Below are positions 48,471-56,756 of a stretch of DNA of 64,000 nucleotides, in pieces (position 1 is the stretch's first letter; every line of letters starts with the position of its first letter). The DNA comes from DASTFY01 sp963813375 (lineage in GTDB: Bacteria > Actinomycetota > Acidimicrobiia > Acidimicrobiales > Ilumatobacteraceae). The DNA lies in NCBI GenBank assembly GCA_963813375.1, contig CAWEYT010000005.1, positions 114,187 to 178,186 on the forward strand. Direction: 5' to 3'. Both the position numbers and the translations under genes were made by a program. Below the pieces are notes generated by a model. It was not told where the DNA came from. It searched no databases and worked only from the letters and a program-made list of their open reading frames with translations.

Positions 48471-49462
48471 GGCTGCAGGTCGGTGATCTTGACCCAGGCG
48501 CCCTGCCTGAGCGACTCGTAGCAGGCGTCGACGACCTGGGCCGCGGCGATGCCGTCGGCCGGCGTGACCGCCAGCTCCTCCTCGCCCCGGACGGCCCGGC
48601 AGAACTGCACGACGCACCGCTCATGGCCGGGCACCTTGGCATAGCCGGGGCCGATGATCTGCCAGTCCTCGCCCGTAGCGGCGCCAGGCGGACTCCCGCC
48701 AGCCCGACGCGGACCTCGCCCTCGGTGCCGTAGAGGCGGAGGAAGTCCGAGCAGGGACTTGTCGATGCTCCACGACAGGTCGACCGTGGCGTCCACGTCG
48801 TCCTCGGTGCGCAGGTGCAGCGTCACGGTGTCCTCGACGACGAAGCCCTCCGGCCGGGCCGACTCCACGGCGAGGACCTCGGCGACCGGGCCGGCCACGA
48901 AGCGGACCAGGTCGACCGAGTGGGTGCCGTTGTCGACGATGACGCCGCCGCCGCTGATGGCCGGGTCGCTGTTCCAGCGCGCGCCCATGTCGACCCGCGA
49001 GGTGAAGGCGTTCTCGACCAGGCGGAGTCGCCCGAGCGAGCCGTCGGCCAGCAGCGTCCCGGGCCGCGACGACGTCGTCGCAGAACCGGAACTTGGTGGC
49101 CATCCCGAGCAGCAGCCCGGCGTCGTCGGCCGCGGCCGCCATGGCGGTGGCCGCGTGGCGATCGACGGCGAGCGGCTTCTCCGACAGCACGGCGACACCG
49201 TGGCTCGAAGAAGAGCTGCGCCAGCTCGGGGTGGGTGACGGGCGGGGTGCAGAGCACCGACCGCGTCGGGCTCGAAGGCCAGGACCTCCTCGGCCGTCTC
49301 GACGGCGGCGCAGCCCATGCGCTCGGCCAGCGCCGAGGCGGCGGGCAGCCGGACGTCGGCCACGGCCACGGCCTCGAGCTCGTCCGAGCCGGCCACGATG
49401 TCGACGTAGGCCTCGGCGATGCCGCCCGGCGCCGATGACGGCCAGGCGGGTCGGCGCGTCAT
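48467..49462 (-). CDS. Gfo/Idh/MocA oxidoreductase (WbpB-like; frameshifted)
   Basis: ATG 49462 overlaps the aminotransferase stop. The Rossmann start is GGIAEAYVDIVAGSDELEAV, then, in a second frame, LSEKPLAVDRHAATA. The C-terminal domain shows FTSRVDMGARWNSDPAISGG and GVIVDNGTHSVDLVRFVAGP, the usual active-site region. WbpB-type enzymes oxidise C3 of a UDP-GlcNAc uronic acid before transamination. The neighbouring aminotransferase and acetyltransferase support that step. Frame changes fall near 48690, 49065 and 49255. Confidence 0.75.
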   Translation of the reverse strand: MTRRPAWPSSAPGGIAEAYVDIVAGSDELEAVAVADVRLPAASALAERMGCAAVETAEEVLAFEPDAVGALHPARHPPRAGAALLRATVSPCCRRSRSPSIATRPPPWRPRPTTPGCCSGWPPSSGSATTSSRPGTLLADGSLGRLRLVENAFTSRVDMGARWNSDPAISGGGVIVDNGTHSVDLVRFVAGPVAEVLAVESARPEGFVVEDTVTLHLRTEDDVDATVDLSWSIDKSLLGLPPPLRHRGRGPRRAGGSPPGAATGEDWQIIGPGYAKVPGHERCVVQFCRAVRGEEELAVTPADGIAAAQVVDACYESLRQGAWVKITDLQP

Positions 49463-50671
49463 GCCTCCACCTCCTCGCCGGCCATCGGCCGCGGCGATGC
49501 TCCGGGCGAGGAAGTCGACGTGCTCGTCGGTCATCTTCTCGTTCCAGCCGAGGACCAGGACCTGGTCGAGCCCGCCGAAGGTGCCCGGGAAGCGCTCGGC
49601 CGAGTAGTCGACGGCCTCGGGCCGGGCCAGGGTGAACGGCCAGCGGCTCGTGCCGAAGGTGACCTGCTCGGCGATGACCTTGCAGCGGAACGCCGGCTTG
49701 TTGATGTACCGGGGCGCCGAGGCGATGTCGTAGAACTTGAGGCGGCGGGCCAGCTCCGCCGGGCCGCCGGGCAGCACGTCGCTGTCCACCCGGACGGCGT
49801 AGCGCCAGTACGAGCAGATGTCGCCGTCGGCCACGACCGGCGTGCCGATGCCGGGAACGTCGGCCAGCAGCTTGGTCAGCCGGTCGGCGTTCTCGATGCG
49901 CACCTGCACGTGCCCGGCCAGCTTGGGGAGCTGGGCCAGGAGGACCGCGCTCTGCAGCTCGGTGATCCGGTAGTTCGGGGCCAGGAACTCGTGGTCCGGG
50001 TTGGCCTCGCCGTAGGGCCAGGCCTTGTTGACGAACACCCGCATGCGGCGGTTGAGGCGTCGTCGTTGGTGACGACGAGGCCGCCCTCGCCCGAGGTGAT
50101 GTGCTTGCCCTGCTGGGCGCTGAAGCACCCGATGGCGCCCATCGAGCCGATCGGGCGGCCCTGGTGAGACGGCGCCGTAGGCCTGGGCGGCGTCCTCGAT
50201 GACCGGGATGCCCTTGGCGTCGGCCAGGGCCATGATCTCGTCCATCTCGCACGGGTTGCCGAAGAGGTGGGTGACGATGATGGCCCTTCGTCCGCTCCGA
50301 GATGCGGTCGGCGATGGTGTCGGCGGTGACGTTGAGCGTCACGGGGTCGACGTCGGCGAACACCGGGATGGCGCCCTGGTAGAGGATGGCGCTGATGGCG
50401 CCCATGTCGGTGACCGACGTGGTGATGATCTCCTCGCCGGGCTCGGGGTCGAGCGCGGCGACCGCCGTGTGGAGGGCGGCGCTGCCCGATGCGCAGGCGG
50501 CGGCGTGGCGCACGCCGACCCGCTCGGCCATGCGGCCTCGAGCTGCTTGGTGAACGCGCCCTTGGTCGCCGTCAGGGTCCCGCTGCGCAGGACCTCCGCC
50601 AGGGCCTCGAGCTCTTCGTCGCCGAAGGAGCGCCCGCTCGCGTCCTGATCCGAGGGTAGGGGAGTCGTCAC
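49459..50671 (-). CDS. DegT/DnrJ/EryC1 aminotransferase (WbpE-like; frameshifted)
   Basis: This PLP sugar aminotransferase starts ATG 50671 (TTPLPSDQDASGRSFGDEEL). It has ACASGSAALHTAVAALDPEP, EEIITTSVTDMGAISAILYQ, VIEDAAQAYGA and the PLP lysine in CFSAQQGKHITSGEGGLVVT. AWPYGEANPDHEFLAPNYR and the terminal VLVLGWNEKMTDEHVDFLA complete the fold. It adds the 3-amino group to a keto-sugar. The QQGKHITSGEGG form is seen in sugar aminotransferases with unusual substrates. Frame changes fall near 49480, 50055, 50165, 50285 and 50535. Confidence 0.8.
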
Positions 50672-50982
50672 GATGCCCGCTTCCTGTCCATGAGGGCCGC
50701 TCCTCGCCTCCGCTGCGGAGCGCCGTCCCTCGACCGCACAATTGACGGGGTCAGGGTAGGCGAGGGCCTCTCCGCCGCCGAGGCGGAGATCACGTCCTCA
50801 TCGCGATCGTTCGCAAGTGCAACGATCGCCGTCCCGATGGGTGACGGCGTGACCACGCAGGGCAGCGCGATCGGCGACCGAGCGTGGGCAGGACCGCTCT
50901 GGCCAGGGTTCCGCGGGACCGGCCGGACCACCGATGACCACGCTCCGTTACCCTCGAACCGGATCGAGCGGGAGGGCGGCAG
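50672..50982. other. 311-bp divergent intergenic region with a strong inverted repeat
   Basis: No gene is supported. Besides the repeat at 50803-50829, GGGAGG at about 50970 is the ribosome binding site of the epimerase gene, and TACCCT near 50949 is a weak -10 candidate. A TTGACG at 50742 has no -10 at proper spacing. Confidence 0.6.
50803..50829. promoter_or_regulatory. 9-bp perfect inverted repeat, candidate operator
   Basis: GCGATCGTT and AACGATCGC flank a 9-base spacer (CGCAAGTGC). The arms are perfect and lie centrally between the divergent aminotransferase and epimerase genes, so one regulator could control both arms of the sugar pathway. Confidence 0.5.
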
Positions 50983-52155
50983 GTGGAAGGACTACTGAGG
51001 GAGCGGAGCATCGCGGTCGTCCTCGGGACGCGTCCCGAGATGATCAAGATGATGCCGCTGCTCAAGCTGCTGGGCGACAGGGGCCGGATGATCCACACCG
51101 GCCAGCACTTCGACGACGACCTGAGCGGCAAGTTCCTGCGGGAGCTCGGCCTCGGTGCTCCGTCGCTGCACCTCGAGGTCGGTGGCCGGCGGCGGGGCTC
51201 CCAGATCGGCGACGCCACGCTGCTGCTCGAGGAGCACTTCAACGCCGACCCGCCCGAGGTGGTCGTGGTGCACGGCGACACCAACGCCGCGCTGGCCGGC
51301 GCTCTCGCCGCCAACGCCAGCGGCATCCCGCTCATCCACGTGGAGTCCGGGCTGCGCAGCTTCGACCGGGCCATGCCCGAGGAGCACAACCGCATCGTGG
51401 TCGACCACCTGGCCGACCTGTGCCTCGCGCCGACCGAGACCAACCGGGCCAACCTGGCCGCCGAGGGCATCGGCGGCGACCGGGTGATCCTCACGGGCAA
51501 CACCGTGGTCGACGCCGTCCTGGAGCTCCTGCCGCCGCCGGCGGAGCAGCATGCCGTCCTGGCCCAGCACGGCCTGGAGCCCGGCCGCTACGTGCTGTCG
51601 ACCCTGCACCGCCCGGAGAACGTGGACGATCCCGAGGTCCTCGGCATGATCCTCTCCGAGCTCGGCCGGTGCGACCTGCCGGTCCTGCTGCCCCTGCACC
51701 CCCGCACCCGGGCCTCGATCGAGGACAACGGCCTGTCGGGCCTGCTGGCCAAGGTCCAGGTCCTGGCGCCGATCGGGTACATCGAGTTCCTGAGCCTGGC
51801 GGCCAGCTCGGCGCTCCTCGTGTCGGACTCCGGCGGCGTGCAGGAGGAGGCCAGCGTCCTGAAGCGACCGGTGCTGGTGGTCAGGAACTCCACCGAGCGC
51901 CCCGAGATCCTGGGCACGTTCGCGCAGCTCGTGCCCCCGGGGCCGCTGGTCGGTGCCTGGATCTCGCAGCTCTTGGGTCAGGGCCCGCAGCTGCTCAACC
52001 GCCTGCAGGCGCTGCCCTCGCCGTACGGCGACGGAACGGCCTCCCTGCGGTCATTTGCCGCCATCACGACGCTCCTGTCCCGCCCCACCCTGTCGAGGCG
52101 CGCGCCGCGTCGTAAGCGTCCGCCCGGGACCCGTACTGGCGTTCATGGCGCCTGA
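50983..52155 (+). CDS. UDP-N-acetylglucosamine 2-epimerase, non-hydrolysing (WecB/WbpI family)
   Basis: The 390-residue protein is intact. Family motifs are IAVVLGTRPEMIKMMPLLK, TGQHFDDDL, VVVHGDTNAALAGALAA, IPLIHVESGLRSFDRAMPEE, LSTLHRPENVDDPEVL and LVSDSGGVQEEASVLKRPVL, covering both Rossmann lobes of the GT-B-like fold. It inverts C2 of UDP-GlcNAc, or of the UDP-diacetamido-glucuronic acid if it acts as WbpI. GTG 50983 follows GGGAGG. The C-terminus (RRAPRRKRPPGTRTGV) is a basic tail of unknown value. Confidence 0.9.
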   Translation: MEGLLRERSIAVVLGTRPEMIKMMPLLKLLGDRGRMIHTGQHFDDDLSGKFLRELGLGAPSLHLEVGGRRRGSQIGDATLLLEEHFNADPPEVVVVHGDTNAALAGALAANASGIPLIHVESGLRSFDRAMPEEHNRIVVDHLADLCLAPTETNRANLAAEGIGGDRVILTGNTVVDAVLELLPPPAEQHAVLAQHGLEPGRYVLSTLHRPENVDDPEVLGMILSELGRCDLPVLLPLHPRTRASIEDNGLSGLLAKVQVLAPIGYIEFLSLAASSALLVSDSGGVQEEASVLKRPVLVVRNSTERPEILGTFAQLVPPGPLVGAWISQLLGQGPQLLNRLQALPSPYGDGTASLRSFAAITTLLSRPTLSRRAPRRKRPPGTRTGVHGA

Positions 52156-52200
52156 TGTGGCGTCTGTCGCCGGATTCGACGCCATGAGCGGGTTGGGTGC

Positions 52201-52915
52201 TCAAACGACGGGCCAGGGATAGCGGCGTCCGCTGGTGTCGACGGGGAACGTCGGCTTGCGGATCAGCAAACGGGCCCGGTGCGCCGAGCGCGTCGACCTC
52301 CTCGTCGTCGAGGAGCGCAGCCAGTTCGAGCGGGACGGACGTCGTCAACCGGTCGATGCCGTGGAGGAGACCCTCTGGCACGGGCTCGCCGCCGAACTCC
52401 CAGATGACCGTGCGCAGCTTGAAGTCGGCCGAGAAGCAGAGTCCCTGATCGACGCCCCAGATCCGGTCGCCGGGGCCGAGCAGCACATGGCCGCTCTTGC
52501 GGTCGGTGTTGTTGGCCACGATGTCGAAGGCGCACACCGTCCGCAGCTGCGCGTGCAGATCGGGCCGGGCCTCGTGGAGCGTGAAGTAGTGCTGCTCGAA
52601 GTCGGCCTCGATGAAGAGCTGGAACGACCCCTCGCCCAGCGGCCCGTCGCGGATGACCGTCGGGGGCACGAGGCCCCAGCCCAGCACCTCGGACAGGCGG
52701 TAGGCGGCCAGCTCGCGGCGGTAGAGGCCGTGGGGGAAGTCCCACAGCCGGCGCTCGCCGCGGCCGGGCTTGTACACGGCCTGGCAGCTTCGGGCCCCCT
52801 CCGTGAGCGTGGCGAGGAAGGTGGCGTTGGAGCTCCACGGCATCCGGCCTTCGACTTCGACCTCGCCGCACTCGAGCAGGCTGAGCGCGGCGTCGTCCGG
52901 CGAGACGCCGACCAT
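52201..52915 (-). CDS. SCO1664 family protein (one frameshift)
   Basis: The protein has a PI3/PI4-kinase-like catalytic core: MPWSSNATFLATL, CQAVYKPGRGERRLWDFPHG, LYRRELAAYRLSEVLGWGLV, FDIVANNTDRKSGHVLLG (catalytic-loop Asp/Asn) and WGVDQGLCFSADFKLRTVIW (DxG-like). The frame changes near 52280 and ends FPVDTSGRRYPWPVV at 52201, the conserved C-terminus of this family. It is part of the conserved actinobacterial trio with DUF3090 and the MSMEG_4193 phosphomutase; the function is not established. Confidence 0.82.
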
Positions 52916-52924
52916 CAGTTCACC

Positions 52925-53520
52925 TCAGTTCATCCGTGGGCACGGATGGCCGTCCGGGTCCATGGGCAGGCCGCAGAACCGGCAGGACGGGCGCCCGGCC
53001 GCCACCAGCTCGACCGCCCGCGCCGCGAAGGCCAGGGCCTGGCCGCGGGTCAGCTCGACCCGCAGCCGGCCGCGGTCGAACGTGACGAGCCAGTCGGTCG
53101 GATCGGGTCCACCGCTGCTCGAGGCCCCGTCCTCGGGGTCGTCATCGTCGTCCGGGTCCTCGTCGTCGCTGTCGTCCTCGTCGTCGTCGCGGTCTCGTCG
53201 ACCTCCTCGACGACCACGACGAAGCGGTCGGCCTCGGCCTCCCAGGCCACGGCCAACTGCCCCGCCACCCAGACGGCGTCGATCGGATCGAGCAGCTCGA
53301 GCACCGTGGGGAGCGGACCATCGGCCGGCGCGGGCAGATCCTGCAGTAACCGCTCCAGGTACTGGCCGAGCGCGGCGACCTGCTGCTTCTCGCACTTGAC
53401 GGTGACCACCTGGCCGTCGCCCCGGGCCTGGAGGTAGAAGACCCGCTGGCCGGGGGCTCCGACGGTCCCGGCCGTGAACGCGTCGACCGCGCCGAGGTCG
53501 AAGCTGGGGCTCATGCTCAT
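52925..53520 (-). CDS. DUF3090 family protein with acidic insert (frameshifted)
   Basis: ATG 53520 gives SFDLGAVDAFTAGTVGAPGQ and RVFYLQARGDGQVVTVKCEK, then VLELLDPIDAVWVAGQLAVA, all family-like. The frame changes near 53197. The other frame reads a tract of mostly D and E (about 25 residues) and then WLVTFDRGRLRVELTRGQAL, ending in a probable zinc site CRFCGLPMDPDGHPCPRMN. DUF3090 proteins accompany SCO1664 and the phosphomutase. The acidic insert is longer than I would expect for the family. Confidence 0.8.
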
Positions 53521-53538
53521 CGTGCCGTCCGCATCGCG

Positions 53539-54183
53539 TCAGGACGGGTGCAGCTCGGACAGCGAGCCGCCGGTGGAGTTCACGGTCAGGACGACAGGGC
53601 CGGCGTCGCCGTAGGCGATGGCCGTGATGGAGCAGGTGGAGATCACGGTGCGCTGGAACAGGTCGAGGTGGGCGCCCATGGCGTGGGTGACCGCGGCCTT
53701 GATCGGGTCGGCGTGGGATACGGCGACCACGACGCCGCCCGGGTGGCGGGCCCGCAGCCCGGCCAGGCAGTCCGTGATGCGCCCTTGCATGCCGGCGAAG
53801 CTCTCGCCGTCCGGGAAACGGAAGCCGCTCGGGTACTGCTGCACCTGGCGCCACTCGGGCCGCTTCATGAGGGCCTTCAGCTCGTCACCCGTCCAGTCAC
53901 CGAAGTCGCACTCGAGCAGGCCGGGTTCGAGCTGCACCTCGAGCCCTCGTGCGGCCGCGATCGGCGCCGCCGTCTCCTGTGCCCGCTCGAGGGGCGACGC
54001 GTAGACGGCGTCGACCTTCTTGAGCTCGGCGATGCGCTTGGCCGCCAGCTCGGCCTGGCGCTGCCCCTCCTCGCTGAGGTGGAGCCCCGGTGCCCGGCCC
54101 GGCAGCTGCTTGCCCGTGGTCGGGGTCTGGCCGTGGCGGACGAGCAGGACGAGCGTGGGCGGGGTGGGCTTCGGGCGCGGCAT
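53539..54183 (-). CDS. MSMEG_4193 family histidine phosphatase / putative phosphomutase
   Basis: The 214-residue protein has the RHG motif (LVLLVRHGQTPTTGKQLPGR), VDAVYASPLERAQETAAPIA, and the second histidine in GGVVVAVSHADPIKAAVTHA. TGKQLPGRAPGLHLSEEG is specific for the MSMEG_4193 group. It is intact and lies 18 bases upstream of DUF3090 on the same strand, forming the conserved trio with SCO1664. In other Actinobacteria the trio neighbours mshC; no mshC is in this window. Confidence 0.88.
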   Translation of the reverse strand: MPRPKPTPPTLVLLVRHGQTPTTGKQLPGRAPGLHLSEEGQRQAELAAKRIAELKKVDAVYASPLERAQETAAPIAAARGLEVQLEPGLLECDFGDWTGDELKALMKRPEWRQVQQYPSGFRFPDGESFAGMQGRITDCLAGLRARHPGGVVVAVSHADPIKAAVTHAMGAHLDLFQRTVISTCSITAIAYGDAGPVVLTVNSTGGSLSELHPS

Positions 54184-54211
54184 GGTCGAGCGACCAACCT
54201 ACCGCCGGCCG

Positions 54212-54217
54212 TAGGGT
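54212..54217 (+). promoter_or_regulatory. candidate -10 box (TAGGGT) for the uracil-DNA glycosylase gene
   Basis: TAGGGT lies seven bases before GTG 54225, the spacing for a leaderless transcript; no ribosome binding site is present between them. Confidence 0.4.
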
Positions 54218-54224
54218 CGGGGCC

Positions 54225-54949
54225 GTGTCAGGCCGGGCCTCATCGACGGGCGAGCTCGACCGGGTGACGGCGGAGATCGTGGCCTGCCGGGCGTGCCCCC
54301 GCCTGGTCGAGTGGCGAGAGCAGGTGGCCACGGAGAAGCGGGCCGCCTTCAGGGATGAGACGTACTGGGGCCCGCGGTCCCGGGCTTCGGCGACCCGCGG
54401 GCGCAGATCGTCCTCGTGGGGTTGGCGCCGGCCGCCCACGGCGCCAACCGGACCGGGCGGGTGTTCACCGGCGACCGGTCGGGCGAGTGGCTCTACCGGG
54501 CGCTCCACCGGGCCGGTCTGGCCCGCTTCCCGGTGAGCACCCACCGCGACGACGGCCAGGCGTTGACGGGCGCCTACATCACCGCCGCCGTGCGCTGCGC
54601 ACCGCCGGCCAACAAGCCGACGCCGGCCGAGCGGGAGGCGTGCCGGCCGTTCCTGGAGCGGGAGCTGGCCGCTCTGCGCGACGCCCGGGTCTATGTGGTC
54701 CTGGGCGCGTTCGCCTACGAGGCGCTGGCCGGCGTCGTCGGGTTGCGGCCGCGGCCCCGCTTCGGTCACGCCGTCGAGGCGCCGCTGCCCGACGGCCGGG
54801 TCATCGTGTGCTCGTTCCACCCGAGCCAGCAGAACACCTTCACGGGCCGGCTCACCGAGGAGATGCTGGACGCGGTGTTCCAGCGGGCGCTCGCCCTGGC
54901 GTTCGGCGCGAACACTCAGAGCAGCGCCGCGACCTCACCGGCGCCGTAG
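54225..54949 (+). CDS. type 5 uracil-DNA glycosylase (UdgB; one frameshift)
   Basis: The N-terminus has the Fe-S cysteines of family 4/5 glycosylases (VACRACPRLVEWREQVA). After a frame change near 54375 it continues FGDPRAQIVLVGLAPAAHGA, NRTGRVFTGDRSGEWLYRAL and CSFHPSQQNTFTGRLTEEML. Motif GLAPAAHGANRTGR without the catalytic Asp/Asn of other families is specific for UdgB. It removes uracil and hypoxanthine from DNA. It overlaps the convergent TauE gene by 34 bases. Confidence 0.87.
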
Positions 54950-55704
54950 GCGACGGCGACGACGACCAGGAACGACCCGAACGCGACCCGCAGCCGGTGG
55001 TCGTCGGCGCGGATGGCGACGATGGCGCCGAACGCCGCGCCGGGCACGACGCCGACGGCCAGCCAGAACGCGAACCGCCAGTCGATCGAGCCGTTGAGCG
55101 AGTGCGTGATCGTGCCCGGCACGGCGAAGCAGCCCACACAGACGAGCGACGTGGCGATGGCCCGCTTGATGGGCACGCCGAGGAGGCCCTGGAAGCCCGG
55201 CACCATCAAGACGCCGCCGCCGATCCCCAGCAGGCCGGACAGCAGGCCGGCGGCCGCGCCGATCCCGCCGGTGGCCATGAGGCGGCGGGCCCCGGTCGGC
55301 GCGACGGCGGGACGGGACCGCGGCCGCGACGGCTGGTCCCGGATCAGGCGGACGGCGCTCCACAGCAGGAGGAGCGCCGTCATCACCATGAGGGGGTGGC
55401 CACCGCCCGGCAGCACGTGCGCCAGCTCCGCCCCAGCCACGGCGGCGACGATCCCGGTCGGAACGGTCGCCCTGACCAGCGACCAGTCGATGAGGCCCTG
55501 AGGCTCGTACCGCGCCGCGCCGCTGACGGCGCCCGGGACGATCGAGGGGAGCGTGGTGCCGACGGCCACCGCCGCCGAGGCGCCCAGCAGGCGAATGGCC
55601 GGCGTCGAGATCACGGCCCCGCCCACGCCGAACGCGCCCGACATCATTCCGGTCGCCACGCCGGCGAGCACCGTGAGGCCGTCCCGCAGCGGCCCCGGGT
55701 CCAC
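54916..55704 (-). CDS. TauE/SafE family sulfite/anion exporter
   Basis: The 262-residue protein has about eight helices in two repeats. Each repeat starts with a glycine-rich motif: GVATGMMSGAFGVGGAVIST and GAAAGLLSGLLGIGGGVLMV. This is the TauE/SafE family (DUF81), which moves sulfite, sulfoacetate or other small anions. GTG 55704 is chosen; TTG 55710 is possible. It is intact. No sulfur-oxidation genes are next to it, so the substrate is open. Confidence 0.87.
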   Translation of the reverse strand: MDPGPLRDGLTVLAGVATGMMSGAFGVGGAVISTPAIRLLGASAAVAVGTTLPSIVPGAVSGAARYEPQGLIDWSLVRATVPTGIVAAVAGAELAHVLPGGGHPLMVMTALLLLWSAVRLIRDQPSRPRSRPAVAPTGARRLMATGGIGAAAGLLSGLLGIGGGVLMVPGFQGLLGVPIKRAIATSLVCVGCFAVPGTITHSLNGSIDWRFAFWLAVGVVPGAAFGAIVAIRADDHRLRVAFGSFLVVVAVAYGAGEVAALL

Positions 55705-55780
55705 GCTCAATCCCGACGGAGGTGTCGCGATGTGACATCTCGTGTCACTGTCCGACACCTCCGTGCAGCGAATGACGCGG

Positions 55781-56689
55781 TCAGGCCAGCGCGGCGGCCA
55801 GCGCGCCGCCGGCCGCGGTCGAACGCGGCCTGGCCGTCGTCGATGAGATCGGCCATGGAGACGAAGCCGTGCATCATGCCGTCGTAGTGGATGAGGCTGA
55901 CCTCGACGCCCGCCTCCCGCAGGCGATCGGCGTACAGGAGGCCGTCGTCGCGGAGCGGGTCGTACTCGGCGGTCGCCACCCAGGCGGGCGGCGTGGCCGC
56001 GATCAGAGTGAGGTCCGCGAGGAGCGGAGACACGCGCGGGTCGTCGGGCGTGCCCTCGCCGCCAGCGAGGTAGTGGTCGACGAACCAGGTCATGCCCTTG
56101 GTGGTGAGCAGATACCCCTCCGCGTGCTCGTCGTAGCTCGGGGCGCCGCAACGGGCGTCGGTCACCGGGTAGACGAGGACCTGGAACCGCAGCGGTACCA
56201 CCGCCAGTTGGGCCACGACGGCGGCCAGGTTGGCGCCCGACGAGTCGCCGCCGATGGCCAGGCGATCGGGATCGACCCCGAGCGCTTCGGCGTGCTGATG
56301 GGCCCATCGGGTGGCCGTCACCGCATCCTCGAGCGGGCGGGGAACGGGTGCTCGGGGGCGAGCCGGTAGTCGATCGAGAGCACCGCGGCACCGGACCGGT
56401 TGGCGAGGGCGCGGCAGACGTTGTCGTGACCGTTCAGTGAGCCGAGCACCCAGCCGCCGCCGTGGAAGAAAACGAGCAGCCCGAGCCCGGTGGCGTCTGA
56501 CGGCCGGTAGAGCCGTGCGGGCACGCCGCCGGCGTCGACGTCCCGGCGCTCGTGGATCTCCTCCGTGGGCGGCCGGATGCGGGCTTCGCGCCGGGCCCGG
56601 GCGTCGGCCGGGGTGTCCTCGTGGATCGGAGGATCGCCCAGGGCCGCCATCGCGTCGAGCACGGCCTGGGCCTGCGGGTGGAGCGCCAT
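55781..56689 (-). CDS. HSL-family alpha/beta hydrolase (two frameshifts)
   Basis: ATG 56689 begins MALHPQAQAVLDAMAALGDP. The oxyanion motif is LVFFHGGGWVLGS, the nucleophile GGDSSGANLAAVV, and the acid and histidine lie in ATAEYDPLRDDG and YDGMMHGFVSMADL. This is the hormone-sensitive-lipase (esterase IV) family, acting on short acyl esters. The frame changes near 56340 (EHPFPA to LEDAVTATRWAHQ) and again near 55810, where the natural end AAGGALAAALA stops at 55781. Confidence 0.85.
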
Positions 56690-56731
56690 CTGGGGAGTCT
56701 GGCACCGGGGGCCGGGGCGGCTCGACGGGAC

Positions 56732-56747
56732 TTGACCGGCGGGTCAA
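56732..56747. promoter_or_regulatory. TTGACC-N4-GGTCAA palindrome before the acyl-CoA dehydrogenase
   Basis: A perfect 6-bp inverted repeat ends nine bases before ATG 56757 and overlaps where a promoter for a short-leader message would lie. TetR/GntR-type regulators of fatty-acid genes bind sites of this kind. Confidence 0.4.
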
Positions 56748-56756
56748 GATAGGGGC

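Noticed and set aside
50742..50747. TTGACG as -35 of a promoter for the epimerase gene
   Set aside because: No TANNNT hexamer lies 16-18 bases downstream; TAGGCG is only nine bases away.
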